A stretch of DNA of 64,000 bases, from NCBI RefSeq assembly GCF_002742625.1, contig NZ_PEBF01000001.1:4278001-4342000 (forward strand), read 5' to 3'. The notes under the pieces are model-generated. The model saw only the letters and a program-made list of their open reading frames with translations. It was not told the origin of the DNA and ran no database searches. The position numbers were made by a program, and so were the translations under genes. Positions 7,554 to 18,736 of the stretch are shown one piece after another (positions within the stretch are counted from its first letter, which is position 1; each line of letters opens with the position of its first letter). The stretch is from Caulobacter sp. FWC2. Its GTDB lineage: Bacteria; Pseudomonadota; Alphaproteobacteria; Caulobacterales; Caulobacteraceae.

Positions 7554-8498
7554 ATGATCCAGTTCGACATCAGCGTCAGCGGCGCGCCCCAGGTGAAGGG
7601 CAGCAAGTGGACCGCCAAGGTCCAGGGCTCGACCGAGCCGGCCTTCCTGGTGGGCCAGACCGTGGCGTTCCAGGACGGCGATGGACAGCATCGCGGCCTC
7701 CATCAGCCCAGCCTGAGCAAGCTGCCCAAGCTCTATTACGATCGTGAGGCGGCGGCGGCCTCGATCGGCCTCTGGGCGCACTTCATGTGGCCAACGGTCA
7801 CCGCGGAGGGCGGCGGGCATCATCTGGTGCTCAACACCTATGACCGGGCCCGCTTCACCTTCGGCTTCTACCAACTGGCGGCGCACACGCCCAAGGACAA
7901 CCTCATCCTGCTGTTCCGGGCTCTACTGAAGCTGCCCAAGGCGGCGGACTATTTCCCCGACCTGCATCTGCTCGACGGCAAGGTCTGGCGGACGGAAAAC
8001 GGGACCTCCTATTCGCTCGAGACCGAGACCCAGGTCCATCGCCCCAACGGCAAGGTCGAGACCCAGCTGGTCGGGTTCATGAGCTATCTCAACCCCGACA
8101 CCACCACGGCGGGCGAGGCCGAGGCCCGCAACGGCGCCAAGCTGATGCACTGGCTGCTGAACGACCCTCTGGCGATCGACGCCTCGGTCAAGGTCGCCTC
8201 AGGCATCATGCGCCGCAAGGTCCAGGCCGCGGCCAGCCGTTACGGCCTGGTCGGCAAGGACCCCCGGCTGGCCATCTGGACGTCCGACATCACCCACCAG
8301 GGCCGGGGCGTGGACAAGATCCCCGCCGCCCTGGCCAAACCCACCCTGGCGGCGCAGCTGACCGCCCTGTCGGTCATCGGCTCCGACACCTATCCGGCGC
8401 GCTGCACGACCGTCGCCGCCAAGATCGCCCAGTTGCACACGGAGGCGGTGTTCGACGGCGTCACCCTCGGCGACGCCCAGCTGCCGCTGAGGGACTAG
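7554..8498 (+). CDS. Unrecognised 314-residue protein, possibly lysozyme-like
   Basis: No signal peptide or membrane helix is visible. The N-terminal 40 residues look beta-rich (FDISVSGAPQVKGSKWTAKV). The centre contains AEGGGHHLVLNTYDRARF and then TFGFYQLAAHTPKDN at about residues 102-116. A glutamate (E85) followed by T-x-G-x-x-Q recalls lysozyme and chitosanase active-site regions, but this is weak inference and I do not assign a function. It starts 46 bp after the nuclease gene and is probably co-transcribed. Base composition and codon use resemble the neighbours. A substrate-binding or effector role alongside the nuclease is conceivable. Confidence 0.6.
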   Translation: MIQFDISVSGAPQVKGSKWTAKVQGSTEPAFLVGQTVAFQDGDGQHRGLHQPSLSKLPKLYYDREAAAASIGLWAHFMWPTVTAEGGGHHLVLNTYDRARFTFGFYQLAAHTPKDNLILLFRALLKLPKAADYFPDLHLLDGKVWRTENGTSYSLETETQVHRPNGKVETQLVGFMSYLNPDTTTAGEAEARNGAKLMHWLLNDPLAIDASVKVASGIMRRKVQAAASRYGLVGKDPRLAIWTSDITHQGRGVDKIPAALAKPTLAAQLTALSVIGSDTYPARCTTVAAKIAQLHTEAVFDGVTLGDAQLPLRD

Positions 8499-8624
8499 GG
8501 AGGGACGAGGCTTGCGGCCTGGGGTGCTGACTTGGTTGCGCGAGGAGCCGACGTTGAGCTCACTCCAAAAACCTGAAGTTCGCCCGTGCGGCGGCGCTAA
8601 TTGGCGTGGGCGCCGTCTGAACGG

Positions 8625-8906
8625 CTAAGAACGAACATCGCTGGACGACGACTGTGACGGCTGCGGGCCGCGCCACAGGTTGCGCCCGCCGATGAAGATG
8701 AGGACGCCGACCACGATCGGTATCCCCGCGACGACCGCCGCAATGACCAGCAGGCCGCCGGCGGAGCTCGGGTCGCTCTTGCCGGTCATGACCACGAAGC
8801 CGGCGGTGCATAGGCCGCACAAGCCAACGATCAGCCCGCCTACAGCCATCAACAGCGCCCCGAACAGTTTGGCGACCGGGCGTCCGCCGCCGCTCTCGTC
8901 CGTCAT
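8625..8906 (-). CDS. Small two-helix membrane protein
   Basis: The 93-residue product has two hydrophobic helices (about residues 14-40 and 50-72) joined by a short polar loop, and a Ser/Gln-rich C-terminal tail. Its ATG overlaps the stop codon of the radical SAM gene in an ATGA arrangement, so it is probably translationally coupled to it. I do not recognise a family. The start at 8906 fits the overlap and gives a polar N-terminus before the first helix. It may anchor or assist the upstream lipid-related enzymes. Confidence 0.65.
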   Translation of the reverse strand: MTDESGGGRPVAKLFGALLMAVGGLIVGLCGLCTAGFVVMTGKSDPSSAGGLLVIAAVVAGIPIVVGVLIFIGGRNLWRGPQPSQSSSSDVRS

Positions 8907-10348
8907 TCGGCCAGCTCCCCGCGACCGCGCCGCAGCGCTCCGTTCCCGGGCGCGCCGGGTCGATAGAAGGTGTTGTAGGTGTCGAACGGAATGATCCGCC
9001 CGTCCGGCTCGACGAAGTGGACGCACGAGCGCTTCACCGTGCCGAGGTCGAAATTGTAGCGGTCCAGGAACTGCGAGATCACCACGCGGAACGTGTTTTC
9101 GTATGATAGGTCCTTGGGAACCGCCGCCTCAGGCAGGCAGCAAAGCAGGCTGGCCAGCTTCTCGGAGGTGTCCACCTGCGCCGTCGACAGCGACATCAGC
9201 TCGAACATCCCTCGCCGCAGCTCCGGATAGGCCTCGAAGGTCACGGTATTGGGCACTGCTGCGACGAACAGCTCTCGTGGCAGCATGGCCGTGACAGGCA
9301 TGACCTCGGCGCCGTTGCGCAGGCCGTAGCCGATACAGATCTGGTCTGGATTGCAGGGTAGCGGGATCAGGTCCTCCAGCGCAAAAACCCCCGCCTCAGC
9401 GATCCTCCGCCGGATCTGGGTCAGAACGATGCGGTCGCGTCGGGGCTCGAAGCCGTCGTTGCGGCCGGCGTCCTGGATCGGCTGGAAGGTGACGCCGCGA
9501 ACGCAACGCCACGCCAAGGCGTGGCGCACGATGTCGGGGATCTCCTCATCATTGAGACCCTTCTTCAGGGTCACGACCAAGGTGGTGGAGATGTTGTTGC
9601 GTTCCAGCGCCTCCAGCGCCTCCTGGCGCACCCGAGTCAGGTCGGCGCCGCGCAAGGCCATCAGCGGCTCGCGCTTTAGACTGTCGAACTGCAGATAGAC
9701 CTCGAAACGAGGCATGAACTTCGCCAGGCGCTCGGCGAAGCCTGGCTCGCGAGCGATGCGCAGGCCATTGGTGTTGATCATCAGGTGGCGGATCGGTCGC
9801 CGCCGCGCCGCCTCCAGAATCTCGAAGAACTGAGGGTGCAGAGTCGGCTCGCCGCCCGAGATCTGTACGAGGTCCGGCTCGCCCTCGGACTCTACCAGGA
9901 TGTCCAGCATCCGCTCGATCTCAGCCAACGGGCGGTGGGCCTCGCGCTTGACCGAGGAGTCGGCGAAGCAAACCGGGCACGATAGATTGCAGGCCTCGTT
10001 CACCTCGATGATCGCCAAGCACGAGTGCTGCTCGTGATCGGGACATAGGCCGCAGTCGTAGGGACAGCCATGGTCGGTGCGGGTCTGCGCGTTCAGCGGC
10101 CGATCGCCAGGCTTCAGCCAGTCCTGCTGCGATTTCCAGTACGACAGGTCGTCGGCGATCAGGGTCTTCTGCACGCCGTGCTCGCGACAGCGCTTGAGGA
10201 GGAAGACCTCGTTATCCTCGGCGATGATCTTGGCCGGGACCAGGGCCAGGCAGTCTTCACACAGACTGGTGGTCTGGCCCAGAAACAGATACGGCGCCGA
10301 CTTGCGCACGCTCGCGACGCCGCTCGCGCTGGTCGTAGATCCATCCAT
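8903..10348 (-). CDS. Radical SAM protein resembling tetraether / membrane-spanning lipid synthases (Tes/MJ0619-like)
   Basis: This 481-residue enzyme has three cysteine regions in order. The first is C30-x2-C33 with C54-x2-H57. The second is C95-x3-C99-x2-C102 in GCPYDCGLCPDH. The third is the radical SAM cluster C120-x3-C124-x2-C127 in ACNLSCPVCFAD, followed by QISGGEPTLHPQF and INTNG. This order matches the archaeal Tes (MJ0619) family, which joins lipid chains by radical carbon-carbon coupling; bacterial relatives have been proposed to make membrane-spanning lipids. The neighbouring Lgt-like gene also points to lipid chemistry. The start at 10348 lies 92 bases inside the end of the Lgt-like gene; later GTG codons are possible starts. 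Confidence 0.75.
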   Translation of the reverse strand: MDGSTTSASGVASVRKSAPYLFLGQTTSLCEDCLALVPAKIIAEDNEVFLLKRCREHGVQKTLIADDLSYWKSQQDWLKPGDRPLNAQTRTDHGCPYDCGLCPDHEQHSCLAIIEVNEACNLSCPVCFADSSVKREAHRPLAEIERMLDILVESEGEPDLVQISGGEPTLHPQFFEILEAARRRPIRHLMINTNGLRIAREPGFAERLAKFMPRFEVYLQFDSLKREPLMALRGADLTRVRQEALEALERNNISTTLVVTLKKGLNDEEIPDIVRHALAWRCVRGVTFQPIQDAGRNDGFEPRRDRIVLTQIRRRIAEAGVFALEDLIPLPCNPDQICIGYGLRNGAEVMPVTAMLPRELFVAAVPNTVTFEAYPELRRGMFELMSLSTAQVDTSEKLASLLCCLPEAAVPKDLSYENTFRVVISQFLDRYNFDLGTVKRSCVHFVEPDGRIIPFDTYNTFYRPGAPGNGALRRGRGELAE

Positions 10349-11024
10349 AAGCCAGCAACCCTAAGCACAACAGATGGAAGAGATTAAACGGCCCGATCAA
10401 CTTGGGATAGGGCTTGAGGAACTCCCAGACGAACCTTTGCGCGCCGTAGGCCATGCACAGCGCGTAGAACCCGCGCCGCATCGCCCAGTCGGCGCGCACG
10501 GCCAGACCGCTGAGATAGGCGGCCAGAAAAAGCGCCATCGACAAGCTCTCGTACAGCTGCACGGGATGGCGCGAGACCTGGTCGCCTAGGTCCACGCCCC
10601 AGGGCAGACGCGTCGGCGAGCCATAGGTGCCGTCTGCGATCCCGGCGAAGAAGCAGCCCAGCCGCCCGACAACGACGCCTAGGGCGAAGGGGCCGGTGAA
10701 GACCCCGCCCGTCGAGCGTTTCACCCCTTTCACCGCCTTATAGATCTCCACCGCGACGATGGCGCCGACCAGCGCTCCGACGACGCTGTGCGACAGGGAC
10801 GGATTGGGGCCTCGCAGGCTGTTCAGCGAACCCGCCATCCAGGCGCCCGGCAAGGCGCCCATTGCCAGGGCGACAAAGTAGCCGCCGCCCACACGGCCGG
10901 CCACGCTCTCGGCCAACGCCTTCAGGCGCCAGCGATACAGAACCACGCTCAGCGCCAACCCGCTCAGCCATCCGCTGAGATCGAACGCGACATGGGCGAA
11001 GGGCGAGGTCGAGACCGAAATCAT
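10257..11024 (-). CDS. Prolipoprotein diacylglyceryl transferase (Lgt)-like membrane protein
   Basis: The product is 255 residues and polytopic. It keeps the Lgt core in altered form: GVVVGRLGCFFAGI, then DGTYGSPT, LPWGVD, and RHPVQLYES near the middle. Canonical Lgt has G-R-x-G-N-F-x-N-G; here the asparagines are replaced (GRLGCFFAGI), and the HGG motif of Lgt is not obvious. Lgt transfers diacylglyceryl from phosphatidylglycerol to lipoproteins, so this divergent member may handle a different glycerolipid reaction. A true housekeeping lgt is expected elsewhere. The start at 11024 fits the family; an upstream in-frame GTG at 11069 is possible. It overlaps the radical SAM gene by 92 bp. Confidence 0.72.
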   Translation of the reverse strand: MISVSTSPFAHVAFDLSGWLSGLALSVVLYRWRLKALAESVAGRVGGGYFVALAMGALPGAWMAGSLNSLRGPNPSLSHSVVGALVGAIVAVEIYKAVKGVKRSTGGVFTGPFALGVVVGRLGCFFAGIADGTYGSPTRLPWGVDLGDQVSRHPVQLYESLSMALFLAAYLSGLAVRADWAMRRGFYALCMAYGAQRFVWEFLKPYPKLIGPFNLFHLLCLGLLAYGWIYDQRERRRERAQVGAVSVSGPDHQSV

Positions 11025-11197
11025 GCAGCGACATGGCCACGTCCGATGCTCTTTCGCAATTTGGAGCACGAGCGCTGGCTACAAATAGGTCCGGAGCCAT
11101 TCCGCGACGAGTCACGAGCCCCCTCCCGCCACTCTGCTGCCACTCCCCGTCAGCAGGCCCTCTAGCCGTGAGCCTCGCGGGTCCCTAACTTGGGGCC

Positions 11198-13456
<2,259 letters not shown>

Positions 13457-13467
13457 GCGACCGCCCC

Positions 13468-13513
13468 TCCCCCCCTTTGGGGGAGGGGGACCGGCGAAGC
13501 CGGTGGAGGGGGT
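13468..13513. repeat. Short GC-rich palindromic element between convergent genes
   Basis: CCCTCCCCC, a short centre with TTT, and GGGGGAGGGGG form a hairpin, followed by a second one, ACCGGC-GAA-GCCGGT. The element sits between uvrB and the convergent secreted-protein gene. It resembles the compound palindrome at 22604-22726 and may act as a transcription barrier. No T tract follows. Confidence 0.6.
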
Positions 13514-13523
13514 AAGCGCCCGC

Positions 13524-13970
13524 CTACCAGCCCTTCATCGTGTCGTAGTTGTCGCTGAAGATGATGTTGTAGACGATCCACTTCGCGCCATTGTCATAGG
13601 CCTGGAAGCGCATGAACAACGGCGCGCTCTCCAGCCGCGCCATATAGACCGCCACGACGAAGCCATCCGCCGGCCTGCTCGTCCCTACCAGCTGCCAGTC
13701 CCGCAGCGCCCCATAGTAGCGCAGGCCGTTCTCGGTCCCGGCGACGGCCTGCTCAAGCTCCGCCTGCTTCTTGCTCATCAGGGTGCCGGCGAAGGCCTGC
13801 GTGTAAGCCTCGGATACCTTGCCGGCCTTCAGCGACGTCATGAACGCATCGACCTTGGCCTGAACCGCAGCCGGCGGCGCGTCGGCGGCCTCGGCCGCCC
13901 GCGCGGCGACGGGCGCCATGCAGAGAACAGCGGCCGCGATCGCGGCGGCGGGGGAAACAAGACGAAACAT
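13524..13970 (-). CDS. Secreted protein of unknown function (small DUF, possible NTF2-like fold)
   Basis: The 148-residue product begins with a Sec signal peptide (MFRLVSPAAAIAAAVLCMAP, cleavage near ARA-AE). The mature part has an N-terminal helix pair (VQAKVDAFMTSLKAGK) and a beta-rich C-terminal half including LRDWQLVGTSRP, VAVYMARLES and WIVYNIIFSD. That layout resembles small DUF3887/NTF2-like secreted domains, but I do not recognise a specific family. GAGGGCG lies upstream of the chosen ATG; longer in-frame extensions would remove the signal peptide from the N-terminus. It is convergent with uvrB. Confidence 0.72.
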   Translation of the reverse strand: MFRLVSPAAAIAAAVLCMAPVAARAAEAADAPPAAVQAKVDAFMTSLKAGKVSEAYTQAFAGTLMSKKQAELEQAVAGTENGLRYYGALRDWQLVGTSRPADGFVVAVYMARLESAPLFMRFQAYDNGAKWIVYNIIFSDNYDTMKGW

Positions 13971-14122
13971 GGATAGCGCCCTCGACTGAAGGCTCAGCTT
14001 AGGCGGCTTCGGGGGAGAGACGCAATCTTCGGAAGAGTCGACGCGACCGCCGACCCCTTCGGCGCTGGGGGTTAGGGGCGACCTAGCCCGCACGCCCGCG
14101 CTAACCGTCCCTCCGCCGGTGG

Positions 14123-15916
14123 CTAAAACTCATCCCAACCGGGATCCTGCTGCGACGCGCGACCTCCGCCCATGGCAGCGGCGACCCTGGCTTGCTGCCG
14201 CGCGACCGGGTTTTGGCCGGGGCGATCTCGTCCCGGCTGGGCCACCTGCGGTCGCCGCCCGCCGCGAGCGCTGGTCTCGAACTGGGCCACCAGCTGCGCG
14301 AGTTCCCGCGAGCCCGCCTTCAGATTGGCCGCGGCGGCAGTGGCTTCCTCGACCATGGCGGCGTTCTGCTGCGTGACCTGGTCCATCTGGTTGACGGCGG
14401 TGTTGACCTCGTGAAGGCCCGTGGCCTGCTCCTGCGAGGACTTGGCGATCTCCGAGATCAACCCATCGATCTGGGCCACCTTCTCCACGATGCCGGTGAG
14501 GACGCGCCCCGTCTCGCCGACAAGCTTCACGCCGCGTTCGACCTGGGCGCTGGAGGTGGCGATCAAGGCCTTGATCTCCTTGGCGGCGTCGGCCGAGCGT
14601 TGGGCCAGGGCGCGCACTTCCTGAGCGACAACCGCGAACCCGCGACCGGCGTCCCCCGCCCGCGCGGCTTCGACGCCGGCGTTGAGGGCCAGCAGGTTGG
14701 TCTGGAAGGCGATCTCGTCGATGACGCCGATGATCTGCGTGATCTGCCGTGAGGAGCTGTCGATTTCCCCCATCGCGGCGACAGCCTCGCCAACGACCTG
14801 GCCGGATGTCACCGCGTCCGCGCGCGCCGAGGAGGCGGCGACCGAGGCTTGCTTGGCGCCCTCGGCGCTGCGCCGCACCGTGGCGGTGATCTCGTCGAGC
14901 GCGGCGGCGGTCTCTTCCAGGCTTGCGGCCTGCTGCTCCGTGCGGCGTGACAGGTCGTCGGACGCCGCCGCGATCTCCTCCGCCCCGCTGCTGACGCCAT
15001 CGGTCGACCCCGACACGGCGGTCATGGTCTCATCCAACATGCCCATGGCGGTGTTGAAGTCGTGGCGAACCTTTTCGAAGGCCGGGTCGATGGCCGCCTC
15101 GATCCGGTGCTTCAGATTGTTGCTCGCCAACTGCTCGAGTCCCTTGGCGACTTCCTCGACGGCGCGGACGCGGGGCGTGACGTCGGTCGCGAACTTGACC
15201 ACCTTGATGACGCGCTTCTTGGCGTCGAAGATCGGGTTGTAGGACGCCTGGATCCAGACCTCACGGCCGCCCTTGCCGATGCGCTTGAACTCGGCGGCGA
15301 CGAACTCACCATTGTTCAGCGTCTTCCAGAAGTCCTGGTATTCGGCCGACCGAGCCAGCGCCGGCTCGACGAACATACGATGGTGCTGGCCCTGAACCTC
15401 CGAAAGGGCATAGCCCAGAGCCTTCAGGAAGTTCTCGTTCGCGGTGACGACCTGTCCATCGGGCGTGAACTCGATCACCGCCTGTGCGCGTGAAATCGCC
15501 TCGATCTTTCCTTCGAACTCGGCGTTGCGCAGCTTCTCGGCCGTGATCACCGTCGCGACCTTGACCACCTTGGTCACGACGCCCTTCCCGTTCCGAACGG
15601 GATTGTAGGAAGCCTGAATCCAGACCTCCGCGCCGCCCTTGCCGATACGCAGGTACTCCCGCGCATCGAACTCTCCACGCCCGAGCTTGGCCCAGAAGGC
15701 CGTGTACTCCGCGCTGCGCGCATAGTCGGGCTCGACGAACAGGCTGTGATGCCGCCCTTTGATCTCGGACAAGGCGTAGCCCATGGCGGCGCAGAAATTC
15801 TCGTTCGCGGTGAGGATCTTGCCGGCGGTGTCGAACTCGATGATGGCCAGCGCCCGTCCGATCGCGGCGAGCGTTTGCGAAGATTCCGCGCCGGAAGAAG
15901 TTTGAATGCCGAACAT
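14123..15916 (-). CDS. Soluble methyl-accepting chemotaxis protein with two PAS domains
   Basis: The 597-residue protein has no membrane helix. Two similar PAS domains (about residues 10-115 and 130-240) each contain FxxANENFxxAxGYxLSE, HH-(S/R)-(L/M)-FVEP and a [14 protein letters not shown] block, as in redox- or haem-sensing PAS receptors. A HAMP-like linker and the MCP signalling coiled coil follow, with the conserved tip [20 protein letters not shown]. The C-terminal residues GWDEF resemble the x-W-x-x-F tether that recruits CheR and CheB in chemoreceptors. GGAGAG precedes the ATG. A cheW gene lies 39 kb away at 54658. The domain order is that of BdlA-type cytoplasmic receptors. Confidence 0.93.
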   Translation of the reverse strand: MFGIQTSSGAESSQTLAAIGRALAIIEFDTAGKILTANENFCAAMGYALSEIKGRHHSLFVEPDYARSAEYTAFWAKLGRGEFDAREYLRIGKGGAEVWIQASYNPVRNGKGVVTKVVKVATVITAEKLRNAEFEGKIEAISRAQAVIEFTPDGQVVTANENFLKALGYALSEVQGQHHRMFVEPALARSAEYQDFWKTLNNGEFVAAEFKRIGKGGREVWIQASYNPIFDAKKRVIKVVKFATDVTPRVRAVEEVAKGLEQLASNNLKHRIEAAIDPAFEKVRHDFNTAMGMLDETMTAVSGSTDGVSSGAEEIAAASDDLSRRTEQQAASLEETAAALDEITATVRRSAEGAKQASVAASSARADAVTSGQVVGEAVAAMGEIDSSSRQITQIIGVIDEIAFQTNLLALNAGVEAARAGDAGRGFAVVAQEVRALAQRSADAAKEIKALIATSSAQVERGVKLVGETGRVLTGIVEKVAQIDGLISEIAKSSQEQATGLHEVNTAVNQMDQVTQQNAAMVEEATAAAANLKAGSRELAQLVAQFETSARGGRRPQVAQPGRDRPGQNPVARQQARVAAAMGGGRASQQDPGWDEF

Positions 15917-16139
15917 GCTGCTCTCCGGGAGAGGGCGCGGCATCGCCTTGGCGTTGCTCGGCCTTCAAAGGTGGAAAATCTGCTAACTTTAATTTCCGCC
16001 GACCTTCGTACGCGCCCAGAATTAAGGTGATATTTATCCCAATTCGCCGCAATTGTTCCATAAGTGCAGATTCGTAGGCTCAGTTTGCAGCATAGGGCCT
16101 TTTGTCGCACATTCGGAACACGGATCAGCTTTAACGATT

Positions 16140-16155
16140 ATTGTAAAAACACAAT
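16140..16155. promoter_or_regulatory. Small inverted repeat in an AT-rich divergent promoter
   Basis: ATTGT-AAAAAC-ACAAT lies 14 bp before the AraC-type regulator, in an unusually AT-rich 250-bp region shared with the divergent chemoreceptor gene. It may be part of the promoter or a binding site for the adjacent regulator. Only symmetry and position support this. Confidence 0.3.
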
Positions 16156-16168
16156 CCGGAATTGAGCT

Positions 16169-17158
16169 TTGAGCGATCTTCCACTTCTTGATCACGCCCT
16201 GCCACTGGCCTCGCATCTGATCCTGCGGACGACCGATCGCGACAGCTTGGCCGAGACCCTGAGCGACAAGTATGGCGCGGCGCTCACCAGCGCCGGTCAG
16301 GAGGACTCGCCCTTCTTCGCCCAGGCCAACCGCGTACAGGTGGGTGGCGTGACCCTGCACTACTGCCGCTATGACACGCCCGTCGATATCGCGTTCTCCG
16401 ATATGGCCGGCGTCAGGCAATTGCTGTGCCTGACGAGCCAGGGGCGGATTTCATCCGGCGGCAGGCAGGCTCAAATCAATGCCGACGCGACGACGATCCT
16501 ACCGCCGGACTCGTCGTTCCTGGCGTCCTACGGCGCTGGCTATCAGCATATCGTCACGCAGTTCGACGTCGAAGCGCTGCGCCGGAAGGCAGAGGCTATC
16601 GTCGGCTATCCGCAACACGGTCCGTTCGTCCTGCCCGTCCTGCAGGCGCTCGCGACCTCGACGCGCGTTCGCTCCCGGCAGATCTCCTTCGCCCTCGCGC
16701 GGATGCTGGCGACGGAGGCGGATATCGACATGCCGCTTATCGAGATGGGCCAGGCGCTGAGCAGCGCCTTCCTGTTGGAAAATCTCTCCGGCTTCGCCGA
16801 TCGTCTCGCCGAGGAGCCGAAAAGCCCCTCGATCGCGGCCGTGAAGGTGCTTGAGGACTATATCCAGGCAAACTGGAACCGTCCGCTGACCGTCGAGGAC
16901 ATCGCCGCCGCCTGCGGGGTCAGCGTCAGGAGCGTCTTCGCCCGCTTCAAGCAGCACCGAGGGATCGCGCCGCTGACCTATCTGCGCGAGCTTCGCCTCG
17001 ATCGCGCGCGTCACCTGCTGCTCCACGATCAAGACAACTCCGTCATCTCCATCGCCATGACCTGCGGCTTCTCCAGCTTCGGGCATTTCGCCCGCCGGTA
17101 TCGGGAGCGGTTCGGCGAACTGCCCTCGACGACCCGCGCGCGCGGGCGGCCGGCCTAG
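16169..17158 (+). CDS. AraC family transcriptional regulator
   Basis: This 329-residue protein has an N-terminal AraC-binding/cupin-like domain (residues about 15-190, with VGGVTLHYCRYDTPVDI) and a C-terminal pair of helix-turn-helix motifs from about residue 222. The markers are LTVEDIAAACGVSVRSVFARF and ISIAMTCGFSSFGHFARRYRERFG. It resembles regulators of aromatic or xenobiotic catabolism with an AraC_binding_2 domain. The start is a TTG, with a weak GGA upstream, in the AT-rich region shared with the divergent chemoreceptor. A perfect 17-bp tandem duplication begins at its stop codon. Confidence 0.88.
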   Translation: MSDLPLLDHALPLASHLILRTTDRDSLAETLSDKYGAALTSAGQEDSPFFAQANRVQVGGVTLHYCRYDTPVDIAFSDMAGVRQLLCLTSQGRISSGGRQAQINADATTILPPDSSFLASYGAGYQHIVTQFDVEALRRKAEAIVGYPQHGPFVLPVLQALATSTRVRSRQISFALARMLATEADIDMPLIEMGQALSSAFLLENLSGFADRLAEEPKSPSIAAVKVLEDYIQANWNRPLTVEDIAAACGVSVRSVFARFKQHRGIAPLTYLRELRLDRARHLLLHDQDNSVISIAMTCGFSSFGHFARRYRERFGELPSTTRARGRPA

Positions 17159-17191
17159 GAGAAGGCGTTTCCGGGGAGAAGGCGTTTCCGG
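17158..17191 (+). repeat. Perfect 17-bp tandem duplication
   Basis: GGAGAAGGCGTTTCCGG occurs twice head to tail at 17158-17174 and 17175-17191. It overlaps the last base of the AraC-type gene and fills half of the gap to the convergent nitronate monooxygenase-like gene. It looks like a recent slippage duplication. Confidence 0.95.
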
Positions 17192-17223
17192 TTGGCGACC
17201 GAACGCGGCCAACCGGATGATCG

Positions 17224-18231
<1,008 letters not shown>

Positions 18232-18267
18232 CTATGCCGGAGTGACCTTAGGGGCAGGCAAGAGGGA

Positions 18268-18651
18268 TCAGCGCCGCCCGATCCGCGCCAGCGCGTTGGC
18301 CCGGAGGATGGTGCGGTCAATGATGCATTCCTCGCCGTCCACCTTGCCCTGCTGGCCGTATTGCGTCTCGTCATAGTAGGGCAGGCACGCGGCGTCGCGG
18401 TCCTTGATCCAGGCGCGCTGCTCGTCGCGCAGGGCGAGCCTCTGGGCAGGCTTCAGCCGGGCCATCAGCGCCTTGTAGACGCGGTTGAGCCGGGCGTCCT
18501 CGGCGACGCGCGAGCCGGCGAAGCACTGCACCTGCTCCATGGTCGCCCCGCCCCGCCGGTCGCAGAGTTCGCGGGTGGTTTCGCCGTGCGCTTGGGAGGC
18601 GACGGGCGCGGCCAGCAGCAGCAGAGAGGCGATGGCGAGGACGCGGATCAT
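18268..18651 (-). CDS. Secreted LprI-like (DUF1311) protein, first of two
   Basis: This 127-residue protein has a Sec signal peptide (MIRVLAIASLLLLAAPVASQA) and a lysozyme-inhibitor LprI-type N-terminal domain. The cysteine-containing helices include VQCFAGSRVAEDARLNRVYKAL and LRDEQRAWIKDRDAAC. The hallmark is (D/E)-x-x-LN-x-x-Y and QRAWIxxRDxxC, as in DUF1311. These are periplasmic; in some bacteria related proteins inhibit lysozyme. The start at 18651 gives a normal signal peptide. A second member lies 85 bp upstream on the same strand. Confidence 0.82.
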   Translation of the reverse strand: MIRVLAIASLLLLAAPVASQAHGETTRELCDRRGGATMEQVQCFAGSRVAEDARLNRVYKALMARLKPAQRLALRDEQRAWIKDRDAACLPYYDETQYGQQGKVDGEECIIDRTILRANALARIGRR

Positions 18652-18736
18652 CGGGGCAAGCTCCACCTAGGGAGCACCACCGTAGCCAGAGAACAGCGAT
18701 CCGCAAACCTTGCCGACGGACGTCACATCCGCCGGA

